From assembly GCA_030844895.1 (NCBI GenBank), contig JAUTDX010000230.1:124001-188000 (forward strand): DNA of 64,000 nt, given 5' to 3'. The notes below the pieces were generated by a model. That model was given only the letters and a program-made list of their open reading frames with translations, was not told the DNA's origin and did not search any database. A program made the translations under genes and the position numbers. Shown in pieces: positions 1-11,114 of this stretch (within the stretch, counting starts at the first letter, position 1; every line of letters begins with the position of its first letter). This stretch comes from Ambrosia x helenae. Taxonomy: Eukaryota > Streptophyta > Magnoliopsida > Asterales > Asteraceae.

Positions 1-904
1 AAGCTTTAAATGTTTACAACCCAAAAGACATAGTTCAAATGTTTAATGAAGACCATGCTCTAAACCCTAGACGCCCGTGCCGACTCGTGCGCCTAGATCC
101 AGTTGTTGCTACCTTAGCGACCTGAGAAAAACATGCCAAAAGACGTCAACATATAATGCTGGTGAGTTCACAGGTTTGTTCAAAAATGTTATCCAAATGT
201 TACCATGTCCATACTATATCAATGCTACCAAGTACGCTAGCTAGGCGTATGTTTTATTACTACTACGATTGGAAACCATTACTGGACACGTTTAGCAATG
301 TTTAGCATGTTTAGCAGCCCGTAATGTTCAGCACGATAATGTTCCTGTTCGAGACAATATGCACCCGCCCGGCCCTCCAAGCCGACGAGTGGGGCAGGTC
401 ACGCCCAATAGATCTATCCACATTTCCCCCGTTGTGCAAACCCGCACATTCATGGTTTCCCCCGGGACTTTCCAAAAGATCGTATAGCAATATAAAGTTA
501 AAACCATAGTATGACATATGTTACCAAAACTGTTTAGCGCATGTTTTCTCCCCCAAAAGTTAAAGCAGTAAAAGTGGGGCCGTGAACTCACCTTAGATTG
601 CGTTCCTCAAATGTAAGTAAAAGATGTTTAGCCCTTGATGATCCCTCTACCGAGATCTATCAAAATGTTCACATAAGTGTTCCGACTAATAACCATAAGG
701 TTATCTAGTCCCCGATTGTCCAGATCATAACCAAGTATGTTTTTAAAACGTGTTTACGTGTTTAACCGACACACTAGACCGACCCGACATCCCGTTGGTG
801 ACCCATTACCCTAACTAATCAAGTACACATAGATTACACGCAAGGTTCAAGCATAAAACACTTAGTTTGTATCAAAAATCTCATTTTTGTTAACGTAGGG
901 TCGA

Positions 905-1095
905 ATGTGACTGTAAGTGGTCGAAGGTGTCCTTATTTGGTCGAATGTGTCTTTGAAATTCCACCTTCGCCCCTTTTCCTCCCACCTTCGCCCACTTGTA
1001 GCACCTTCGCCCCTTCAGCTTCCAGGTTCGACCCCTGGAATCCACCTTCGACCGTTCGACTGGTCGAAGGTATTCCAGGTTCGCCCCTGATGTCA
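905..1095. repeat. Short-word array inside V LTR, block 2
   Basis: Irregular repeats of words such as CCACCTTCGCCCC and the inverted GGTCGAAGGTG, many able to pair with each other. On the LTR sense strand the core is GGGGCGA. A sister block lies at 1855-2000. Confidence 0.75.
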
Positions 1096-1854
1096 GATTT
1101 TTCCAAAAACGCGTCGAAAAACATCCGAAAACATCACGAAACATCATGAGTTACAGCAGTCAAGCATCATTAATATATTCCTACGAAACCCTACCAATTT
1201 TACCCCAAAATCTATCCGTTTGACAAGTTTCCTAAAATAGTAAATTATGGAGATGTCACATCATCATGCATGAAAATATTACCCAATTAGGAAACTTTCT
1301 GAAATCGATCAATAATCAGTTTATCATACTCGAACCATCATGAACAAGAAACCCCTATCATAACCTTATCATAATCATCCAACAACAAACCCTAAATCTA
1401 ACTAAAAACCCCTTTAATCGCCAAAACACCATCAACAATCAAAGGTAACATGTTTCAATCATAACCCATCATTAATAACAGCCCTAGGTTGTTGTCATAT
1501 CATCTATACAACAAGTAATCATCAAACAATGCATAATATCATACTAACACATGTTTATTTGCATAAAAACTCATTGTTTATGAATAGGTTTTGGTTAGGA
1601 AAGGTTTTTATTCATAAAATAGGTTGATATCAGATCTGGACCCTTGGGGTTTAGATTAAAACAAGTCAAAATTGTTTAAAAAGGATTTGTAATGAAGAAC
1701 ACACCTTAGATCTTCACTTGTAATGATTTAGAGAGTTAGGTTATGAAAAACAAGCTCAAAAACTCCTTCCCCAATGATAATAGCTGATAGAGAGTGTTTG
1801 GAGGCGTTTAGGGTTTGTGAAATGGTGAAAAATGGCTAAGGATGGTATTTATAC

Positions 1855-2000
1855 CCAGTCCAGGTTCGCCCAGTTTATGTGGTCGAATGTGGAACTTTTC
1901 CACATTCGCCCCTTTTTAATGGTCGAATGTGGAATCTTTCCACATTCGCCCATTTCTCAAGTCCCATTTCCACATTCGCCCATTATTTCCACATTCAGGT
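1855..2000. repeat. Short-word array inside V LTR, block 1
   Basis: Repeats of CCACATTCGCCC and GGTCGAATGTGGA separated by 5-20 bases. It is about 420-570 bases from the LTR 5' end, matching the offset of the first array in the V LTR at 42096-42260. Confidence 0.75.
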
Positions 2001-2422
2001 CATCAGCACTTTTTAACACATGTTAACAGCACTTTTAACACATGTTAACCTTTTTCCAGTTTGTCGTGTTTAACGCATTCTAACACATCTTAACACATAA
2101 GCATGCATCCATAGTCTATACTTAGCATGTTTAGGCACGTATAATCATTTGTACATCATTTAAGCAAGTATAAGCATACAATTCACCACACGACCCATAA
2201 TCTACACATATACTTAATTAATTCATGTAATGTCACCAACGACGGAACCCGGTACTAATGTATTCCCAAAACGACTCCCAATGATCCTCCAGATCATTGA
2301 CCCTGGACAATCCTAATTTGACCCGACTCAACTGACCCAGTTAAGTTTGTTTATAAACGTTTCTCGCTAGGGTAGACTTAGATGTTACTATTATGTTTAA
2401 GCCGAACATGCCGGGTGTCACA

Positions 2423-2640
2423 CTTTCCAAAGGGAATGGTACATTTCTCCCACGTCTCATTTTTCATAAGCGCATTCATTTCTGTTTCCATAGCATCTTT
2501 CCATAGCATCAATGGTTGTATTGAATGGGCTGAGACCACGCCTCCAACTGTCCAGTTTTTTAATATTCGAACGATCATATCTTTCTTTCAAATGCTTATG
2601 TGGCGGCATTTTGACAGGTTCACCAGAAAATGATGCTTAT
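2423..2640 (-). pseudogene. Copia (Ty1-type) reverse transcriptase N-terminal fragment
   Basis: The minus strand encodes a stretch with WKDAMETEMNALMKNETWE, typical of the start of the Ty1/copia reverse transcriptase domain, where an acidic WxxAMxxEM...NxTW motif precedes the fingers region. The frame is cut at 2423 by the V LTR. On the other side the sequence loses similarity after about 100 residues and no integrase is seen. It is a dead remnant of a copia element; the catalytic YVDD block is absent. It is on the opposite strand to the copia element starting at 8144, so the two are separate copies. Confidence 0.55.
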
Positions 2641-2675
2641 GCTGACAACTAGCATTATGTATTTTTTGCCTTCAG

Positions 2676-2858
2676 CAAAGTGACGAAGAACCCGAAACAC
2701 CATCATCTGTTGCAGTCACACCCGATGCATCACCGTCCTTTTCTGTTAATGGTGACGATGACAGTTTTATGAATGGAGAACCATTCAACACAACCATTGA
2801 TGATGCAGCCTTAGATACCACTTGTGCTTCAAATCTTGAAGATATAAATTCACTGTAA
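2676..2858 (+). pseudogene. Possible last exon of an unidentified gene (60 codons)
   Basis: After a pyrimidine-rich stretch ending in TTCAG, an open frame of 60 codons runs to a TAA at 2856-2858. The peptide is acidic and Ser/Thr-rich (DEEPETP..., NGDDDSF..., ASNLEDINSL). It has no catalytic motif that I recognise. The AT-rich sequence after the stop resembles a plant 3' untranslated region. It could be a captured exon, or the 3' end of a host gene whose upstream part was lost to the copia insertion. Chance open frame is also possible; confidence is low. Confidence 0.3.
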
Positions 2859-2892
2859 ACCTTGTTGATTTTCTCTACAAGAATCATAAAGG

Positions 2893-4380
2893 TTTACATA
2901 TATATTTATGTAAATTAAATAGGCTTAAGTTGTAGATTTGATGAGAGTACAAAAGTTCAAAGTCAGTTTTGTATTTGTGGGTATGGGTGGGGTGTTAAAT
3001 CTTTATTCTTCCATGTAAGTAATATTTGGATTATAAACTTTAACAGTTGTTTTAAACACAGTTTATAATGCATTATTTCAGGATGATTATTTAATAGTGT
3101 TAGGTTGTTCAGGATGACTTTAAAAGTAGTTTTAGTTTCATCTAAAATATTTTATAGGCATTTAAGTATAGAGGGTACTTAAAATAGGTTGTTCTGTAGT
3201 GAATGAAAAAAAATTAAAGAGGTGACCATGAACTCTAGATAGATTGATATTATACAAAACTATAAAAATATAAATTGTATGTAACAAGTTACTTTTTAAT
3301 TTAATAAACTTTTAACCAAGTCTCCCCACCCCCCGCACACACACCACACACACGATGTGGGAGTTCGGTTGTTTTCCTCGTGCTACGCAACGTGACTTTG
3401 GTCATTTACGGCTCGAGTCGTCAGGAACCATAAAAGCAAATATCGATAACTGTTATGATATTATTGATACCGGAAATGATGATGTTTGCTCGTGATTGCT
3501 CGGTTCATCATGGTACCACAGTCCACAATGGTAATTGCACTTGATATAGCATACAATCCCAAATGTAATTAATATGTTTATGGTAACTGCACGAGCCGAG
3601 CCGAACCGAACCGAGCGGACATTTTCTCGTGCTTGGCTCATTTACAAACCGAACCAAGCCGTTCGGCTCATTTACAACCAAGCCGGAAACCGAGCAAGCA
3701 TTTTTCGAGCGTACTTTTTTTTGAGCGAGCGGCGAGTTTTTCGGATAATCATAAATTTGAGATGTTTCCTTGAATGTTCTCGCTGCCTAGTGATGACTGA
3801 AGTTCAACCGTCCGAGGATGACACTAAGTCTGAGGTCCGGTTATTCGAGAATGAGGCTCAGGTTGAGGCCAGTGAGACGACGAGCATACTACAAAGAACG
3901 ATTGTCACGTTGTGACGTAGGTTGATAGCGTGAGATGATTGATAGGGGATAACTAATGGGAATAGGAAGTCAATCATGTCTTTTCACGACTTAGGCTTTT
4001 ACAATTAAACTACGACTTAGGATTTTACAATTAAACTTACTATTAGAAGCTATTGTACAAAGCGTCCTTAACGTAAAAAGTGTAAGAAGCACTTCCATCC
4101 ATTGATTAGGGTTTGAAAACAAGATGGCATGATCGTAATTAACCAACGCGTTTTAAGAAGTAGTTCACGATTCAATGGTAATTTAGACAAATTACACCTA
4201 ATAAATTTGATTTTTTTTATAATTATACCACCCAAATCATCTCATTAATTGACAGTTAATTTGATTTGCTACAATCGTGTAAATCATAAAACTCAGGCCT
4301 TCAAAACACGAGATTTTGTACACTAAAAAACAGAGAAACATTCAAACAACATCAAACGACCGACGATCAATCGATTAACA
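2893..4380. other. Unassigned AT-rich spacer with a GAGCC-word patch
   Basis: No gene is supported here. The patch at about 3575-3745 is rich in GAGCCGAGCCGAACC-like words similar to those in the hAT MITE at 49605-50095, but I find no matching terminal repeats. A short acidic open frame ending at 3915 is too small to call. Confidence 0.4.
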
Positions 4381-4387
4381 ACTGATT

Positions 4388-7300
4388 ATGGCTCCAAAAC
4401 GCAAAACAAGTAAGCAAATCTTCATATTCTTACTTTAATTTTGACCGTTTATGATGAAGAAATGGAAAACCTAAAATTACGTTTCTATGAAACAGGTGAA
4501 GCAAGAGAACGAAGAAGCAAAAAGAAAATGACAGGCCTTCAAATGTACATAATACAGGTATGCCTGTGATTGATATTTTTTATTCGTGTTTATGTTGGAA
4601 GATGAATAAGATAAGTGATTATGTTTGTGTTTAGGATTTTTTCATGCGTTTTATGATATCATTTAAGGCATTTTATGTTTGTGTTTGATTATTATGATTT
4701 CAGATTTTGATGTTGTTAAAAACGCACTTATAGTATCCTAAAACACACTTTAGATCTGTGAATATTGAAATCACAAATTATGACATAAGACGCTTTCAAT
4801 GATATCATAAAACACATTTTATATGATGTTAGTATTAAGATAAGTTAGTATGACATAAAACGCTATAAATGTTTTTTATAAAACGCATCTTATATGTTGA
4901 TAGTATTCAAATTACATTTTATGACATAAAACGCTTTTAATTTTTTCATCAAACGCATTGTAATGTTTTTATCTTAATGTCTTTTCCATTGTTGTTTGTT
5001 TATTTGTGAAGCAGAAGAAACAAGGAATGTTATAAATCAAAATTGTTCTGATGATGATTTCCAGACACCTATAAAAGATTTAAGTAAACTAAGGAAACAA
5101 CATGAAAAATCTAAGAAAGTTGTTGAAAAGGAAAAATATACAGAAAATGAAAAAAAAATGAAGAAACAAAGTCTGAAAGATGCACAAATTGAATCATATG
5201 ATGATTTTTTGAAGCCTTCCAAGAAAGTAAAACACAAAGAAGATAAGAAATCAACGGAAAGACCATTCATTGAATACAGAGATAACAAGTTGAAACTAAG
5301 ATATTCTCCAGTAGATTTTATAAAAAGTATCAAGGATTACACATAAGAACAAAAACAGGATGTGAGGAGAATGGGTTTTGGATATATGCTAGAAATGAAG
5401 ATAGATTCAATTCAAACAGGGTTGGGTTACTGGTTGTTGTCGAACTATGACGAAACAAGACAAACAGTTAATGTTGGGAATTGGAAGATCAAGATAACAA
5501 GTTCTTTGGTACACGAAAGTTTTGGCATTCCAATGGGAAAGATTCCTGTTTTAGAACATAATAGGCCAAAAGGGGTCAGATTCAACAATAGATGAGTTCA
5601 AGGATCAACTCAACACGTCTCAACCAAGTGTTTCATTTGTTTTGCTATTGATAAAAAGAGATGGAAAGGGTGATCGAATGTTTAAACTGAATTCCTAGTG
5701 CTATGGAACACAGTTTTTGGAGAGATAACAAAATCAACATAAGTTAACCAAAGATTTTTTGTCAGTATTGATGATGAATCAGAAATACCAAACATGAACT
5801 GGTGCTCATACATGGTAGAATGTCTCAACTGAACAAGGGCTGGATGGAAGCAAGATCAATATAATAGGCCCATTGCATTGTTGAGTGTAAGTAATAATTT
5901 TGTAAAAACGTATTCACTTTTGGAATAAAATGCATTGCAGTTTAATAAGGTTGTTTTATTTATTTTGTAAAACTTTCAGGTTATTTACACTCATGGGTAC
6001 AACAAAAGACACAACTCTGCTATTGTCAGGACACCAGCAATTAATTACATTACCTCGACTTCGTTGCAAGAAATGGAAACTCGTCTTTATAATAATGGGC
6101 CTTTGACTGATATAGAAGAAGGTGACGATGATGATGCAGGTGATGGTGGAAATGATGAAGGAAATGATGTAGGCAATGATGGAGGTGATGATAGAGATGA
6201 TGAAGAGCTTGAAGATGAAGAAAGTATACAAGAAAAAAATTCTGAAAAACAAGTTGTAAGTGAAACAGTGAAGGATGTTGTTAATGTTCTTATCAGTATG
6301 CAAGAAAGAGAGGTAAACAACAACGAGAATGCAAACGAAGAAGATAAGGATGTTGCTGATTATGAAGATCTAGACTGGCGTGATTTTGACATGGGAACTC
6401 AAACACAATAGATGTTTGAATATTGCGTTACACCACCACAACTAAGCGGGGTGGAACGTGACAAAGAACAATTCGAGGCAGCGATGAAAGCTAAAAAGGT
6501 ATGTATGTTTTACAAAACACATTCTTTATATGTAAAACGCATGTATGAATGTTTTACTAATAATTGGAACAATTTACATATGTTATTATAAAACGCATTT
6601 GATTGTTGTAAAACGCATGCATAAGGATGAGGCAAAAATACCTTTATGTGTGAGTAATGTTAGAACGCATGTTATTAGTGTAAAACACATTTTATGTTTT
6701 TCACAGTCTTGGATAAAAAAAATGGATAAAAACATTAAAAAATACCTATACATCCAAGAGGAAATGGATGAAATGGTTGAGCAGGCGAGAGATAAATACT
6801 TTTGGTCTCCAGAATTGTTAGAGAGGTGTAGGAGATGTAATGCAATTAGAAGTAAATCTTTTAAAGGAAAAGATGTTGATCAAAAAGACGATGTACAAAG
6901 AGCTGGTGCTAAACATGTGGTCGGCCTAGAAGATAATCAAGATAATGAAAATGATGATGTGCAACCTGTTGTTGAAGGTGATAGGAGCGTTGTAGAAGAT
7001 CATAATTCAAAGATGGTTGGTGAGAATATTGTTCAAAAACCCACTGATAGGCTACAGACGATACAACCATGGTCCATAGAGGGTGGATGTTGTTGATAAA
7101 AGTATACAAAATGAAGAAATGGCTGAAAAACAACATGTAAGTCCTTCGACAGCTTCTTAAAACGCATTTGGTTATTATAAAACACATTTTTATATATAGT
7201 TATTATAAAACACAGTCATTACTTATAAAACGCATTTAGTAATTTTAATAGTGTGAAGTGCAAGCTGCTATGCAAACTGATGTTGAAGGTGATCAAGAAG

Positions 7301-7563
7301 TTGTTGGAGATGATACATCAAAGAGGGTTAATGAGAATGTTGTTCAAGAGGATGTTGTTGGTGAAAATATTCAGGATGAAGAAATAACTGATACAGCCAT
7401 CGATATGCTACAGACGATAGAGCCCGATGTATATGGTGTAAAAGTTGTTGAAACTAGATTCAGCCCTCTTGAAGAACAACATAAAGAAGTTGAAGACTAG
7501 GCGGATTTACCTGGAGTTCTTGAAAAGCTTCATTTGCTACAACCTGAAACTGAAAACTCCTCC
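4388..7563 (+). pseudogene. Decayed Ulp1-protease-associated transposon gene (N-terminal region)
   Basis: The start ATG at 4388 opens a basic peptide (MAPKRKT...), with GT-AG introns apparent before 4498 and between about 4558 and 4994. A Lys/Glu-rich segment (4994-5343) is followed by a block with MGFGYMLEMK, WLLSNYDETR and HESFGIPMGKIPV (5374-5560), then WCSYMVECLN (near 5800), then acidic Asp/Glu-rich exons (6064-6408, 6718-7093, 7258-7497). This order matches plant proteins usually annotated as Ulp1 C48-peptidase family, found in MULE and similar transposons. The peptidase catalytic domain itself is missing because a V LTR cuts the gene near 7565-7580. Breaks: an in-frame stop at 5344, a frameshift near 5575, further stops near 5740 and 5830. 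Exon joins are inferred, and one of them (4558/4994) does not keep phase as written, so the model is approximate. Confidence 0.6.
4640..7245 (+). repeat. Dispersed AAAACGCAT-type motif in introns
   Basis: About 20 copies of a short word (TAAAACGCATTT or TAAAACACATTT and close variants) lie at 4660-4960, 5905-5940, 6515-6700 and 7155-7240. These positions are the presumed introns of the gene at 4388-7563; the exons between them largely lack it. Confidence 0.6.
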
Positions 7564-7579
7564 CAGGTGTTTAAGGTTG

Positions 7580-8143
7580 AGAGAGAGCAGTTAGAGGCGA
7601 TTAGGGTTTGTGAAATGATGAAAAATTGCAAAGTATGGTATTTATACTACATGTCCATTCGACCTATGCAAGGGTCGAATGAAGTTGATGGGAGGTCGAA
7701 TGGACTTCCATTCAACTGGTTCGAACCCCCTTAGGGTCGAACCAGTTTCCCATGTTTCCAGTTTTTTCAGTTTTGTCGCTTAAACGCGTTTTAACACATC
7801 CTGACACATGAACATGCAATCCTAACATATGTTAAGCATATATAATCACATAAACACCGTTAAAACACATATTTGCATATAATATAACATGTATGGTTCA
7901 ATCTATCTATATATTACTTAATCTAATTAATGTAATTCACCAACAACGGGACTCAAGATTCGTGTGTGCATATAATAACCCCAATGATTCTCCAAATCAT
8001 TGAACCCTGGACAATACGTGATGCAATGTAAATTAACCCCTGATAACTCAACTGACTTAGTTAAATGTAACGTATGCAAGACTTGCTAAGGTAGACTGAA
8101 TAGTTAATGTAAAGTTACTAACCTGAGTTTGCCGGGTGTCACA
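7580..8143 (-). mobile_element. Truncated V-family LTR
   Basis: The minus-strand LTR start (TGTGACACCCGGC) is at 8143, directly against copia coding sequence at 8144. Its promoter-proximal part matches the LTR at 1-2422: compare TTAGGGTTTGTGAAATG near 7601 and near 1809. The left part of the LTR is missing; the break joins it to the Ulp1-associated gene. It carries a short GGTCGAATGG word array at 7650-7745 at the same offset as in the other V LTRs. Confidence 0.75.
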
Positions 8144-9722
8144 CCACCTCTCGAGCTATCTCTCACAAATCAAAACAACACAACCTCACCAACAACTCAA
8201 CCCCACCCTTCTGTTTATGATGATATCTCACTTTTTCCTTCCACAACCGGCCCAAATCCCCACAACCAACCTAACCCCATCGGCCCATCTTCACCTCACC
8301 CTTCTAGCCCAACAACGACTCATTCCCTTTCAAACCAAACCAAACCCTCCTCACCAGCCCAACACTCCAGCCAAACTAACTCCGCTCCCCATAGCCCACT
8401 CACACCCCCTCATTCAAGCCCATTACAATCCTCAAGCCACTCTACCACTATTCCGCATTAACCCGACACCTCTGGTTCAGATTCTTCCAACTCATCTTCA
8501 TCATACCCGCCTCATAACACTCATCCCATGATAACTCGAGCAAATGATGGCATTTTCAAACCAAAAACCTTTGAAAATCACAATTCCTTTTTCTCCTTAC
8601 ATGTTCCCAAGGGAATAAAAAAGGCTCTTAAACACCCAAAATGGATTGAAGCAATGAACGAGGAATTACATGCCTTGCGTACAAACAACACATGGCATCT
8701 CGTTCCTCGACCGTCACACACCAACATCATTGGTTCCAAATGGATTTATATATCAAATATAAATCTGATGGCTCTCTTGATCGCTACAAAGCCCGTCTTG
8801 TAGCTCAAGGCTTCACTCAAATACCGGGACTCGATTTCTCACATATCTTAGTCCGGCAGTCAAATCCGCTACCATCCGTGTTGTCCTAAGCCTTGCCACA
8901 ATCAACAAGTGGAAACTATGTCAATTACATGTAAACAATGCTTTCCTAAATGGCCACTTAACCGAAACAGTTTTTATGGAACAACCTCCCGGTTTTCAAG
9001 ATCCAAACAAACCAAATCATGTGTGCAAACTCAATCGTGCTCTCTATGGTCTAAAACAAGCACCTCGTGCTTGGTTTCAACGCCTAAGCAACTTCTTGCT
9101 TACTCTCGAATTTGAAAATAGTAGATCCGATCCTTCTCTATTCACCTACCAACGCAATGGTATTTTAATTTATCTCCTTGTCTATGTAGACGACATCATT
9201 ATCACCGGAAATAATGACACCTTTATTACCAATTTCACCACACATCTTGACAAGGAATTCAAAATTAAAGACCTTGGACTGCTTCAATTCTTTCTCGGCT
9301 TGGAGGTGATGCACACTGACTCGGGTTTATTTCTAAATCAATCCAAATATGCCTATGACATATTAACTAGAGCCGGTCTTCTTGATTCCAAACCCGTTGC
9401 AACTCCTCTCACATCGAATGATGTGTTCCATTCCCAGGGTCATCCCTTTCATGATCCTACTTTTTATCGCTCTCTTGTCGGTGCCCTTCAATACCTCACT
9501 ATCACGCGACCCAGCCTTTCCTATGTTGTAAACCAAGCCAGTCAATTTCTTCAACAACCCACCACCACCCATTTTCAGTTGGTCAAGAGAATTCTTAGAT
9601 ATGTTAAAGAGACTTTGACTCATGGTTTACATTTTGATAGACCTCCTAACACTACTTTACTAGGTTTTTCAGATGCAGATTGGGTTTGATGTATTGACAC
9701 TAGAAGATCTACCTATGGCTAC
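8144..9722 (+). pseudogene. Copia polyprotein, reverse transcriptase part (dead)
   Basis: A Ser/Pro/Thr-rich linker (8144-8527) leads into MITRANDGIF, then the Ty1/copia reverse transcriptase: WIEAMNEEL, NNTWHLVPRP, SDGSLDRYKARLVAQGF, NNAFLNG, KLNRALYGLKQAPRAW, and the catalytic YVDDIIITG near 9186. RNase H begins at DADW near 9675. The frame changes twice (about 8745 and 8850) and there are stops at 8459 and 9688. The usual QLDVNNAFL reads QLHVNNAFL, so the first catalytic Asp is lost. The reading resumes at 20460 beyond an inserted solo LTR. Gag, protease and integrase are absent, cut off by the V LTR at 8143. Confidence 0.92.
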
Positions 9723-11114
9723 TGTGACAACCGTCACCCTCATCTTTAGCAAGTTGTCAATTATAGTCCTTCATGTAATCAAATTTTTCTATTTTAATCC
9801 CTGTAAGTTTTGTCATTTTTAAATTTAATAAAAGAGCAAACTCAAAAATTATCATTTACATTTATTATGGATCGTAACTACGTTTTAATAAAATGCGTAT
9901 GTTGAAACGTTATTCGGAATGGATTTAAAAAAAAAATTCAAGTTTTATAAAGTTTAAAAAAAAACATTTTAAGTTAAGTTGGTTAACTTGGTTAGTTTTT
10001 ATAAAGGAAAAACTAACTGAAAAACCTTATAAACTAAACAAGTTATAAAGGAGGGACTAAAAGTGTCAAAGTATAAAAGTTTCTAAAAAAAATCTTTCCC
10101 TCCTGTTCCCATTCGTTTCCGGCCAAATAGTCGCCGCCGCGACTATTCCTGCGAGACCCAATACCCGTTTTAATGCATGTTAGTTTTTTAAAATGATTTC
10201 TAAACGTTTCTCCGTCATTATGCGACTGTTTCAACTATAAATTATGTGTTTAGACGCTGTTTTAATGAGCTATTAATCGGGTTTTTATAGTGTAACCGCC
10301 AGAATTTTATTATCGAATCAATGACACGTTTTAGTCGAACAACTATATAAATAATTGGTCCCATTCAGTTTCTGCACTATCATACGACTTAAACCCACAG
10401 AAAACATAGCCAAATCGTGTCCAGAACATCTATGATCGGTTCCAAGTTATCGGGTTCTTTTTTTCTTCTCATTCGGTTCTAAAACGACTTTGTAAGTCCT
10501 TAAATTCTTTGCCGTTTTGTTTCTTCATCCATTCCGATCAAAAGCCCTTTGTCATTGTTGCTTAATCGTGTCTGAATCGGGTTATTGCAAATTCTAGGGT
10601 TAGGGTTCTATGGGTTAGAGGGTGTTTGGGATTGAGGTGGGAAACAACTTATTGACTTATTAGCTTTTTCAAAAAGCCAATAAGTCAATAAGTTGTTTGG
10701 GATTGATAAAAGTGCTTTTTGTTTTGACTTTTTGGCATGAGTTAAAAAGCTACTTTTCAAAAGCCACAAAATCCTGGCTTTTGAAACTGCTTTTGGTTTT
10801 TTGATTAACAAATTACCAATCTACCCACCCTTCAATTCTTTATTAGGTTATTAAGTATTATCGTCAATGAGCGGCAAACATAAAGCAATTGGCGGCAACC
10901 CTCCTACACCTTCAACCTGGTACTCTGACCCCTCATCTGACGGCCAACCCTCTGCTCCAAACAACTGGTACGATTTTTAAAATTTTTGTTTGAAGTTTCG
11001 GATTATTTAATATTTAATAACCTCTCTGTTTTAAGTCTTTTTAGTCTTTTTATGCAATAACCCCTCTCTTTTAATTTATGGCACATCATGTTGACGTGTA
11101 GCTTTCATGGTGTT

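Larger units (their letters stand above)
1..2422 (-). mobile_element. Partial LTR of gypsy-like family V (window-edge truncated)
   Basis: Reads on the minus strand and starts at 2422 with TGTGACACCCGGC, the same start as the V LTR at 41711. Homology to 41711-44310 is visible in inverted orientation, for example the stretch around 350-470 against 43700-43840 and the stretch near 60-130 against 44040-44100. The other LTR end lies outside the window, so solo or full-element status cannot be decided. It abuts a copia reverse transcriptase fragment at 2423, which suggests it inserted into that copia copy. No coding capacity is seen. Two blocks of short GC-rich words (905-1095 and 1855-2000) sit inside it. 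Confidence 0.8.

Noticed and set aside
3574..3915. 113-residue frame as a gene
   Set aside because: Its first half is the GAGCC-word patch and the rest is short and unlike any family I know; no start context or splice signal supports it.
8129..8461. Independent proline-rich gene
   Set aside because: It is the Ser/Pro/Thr linker that precedes copia reverse transcriptase, in the same frame as the following motif after one stop.
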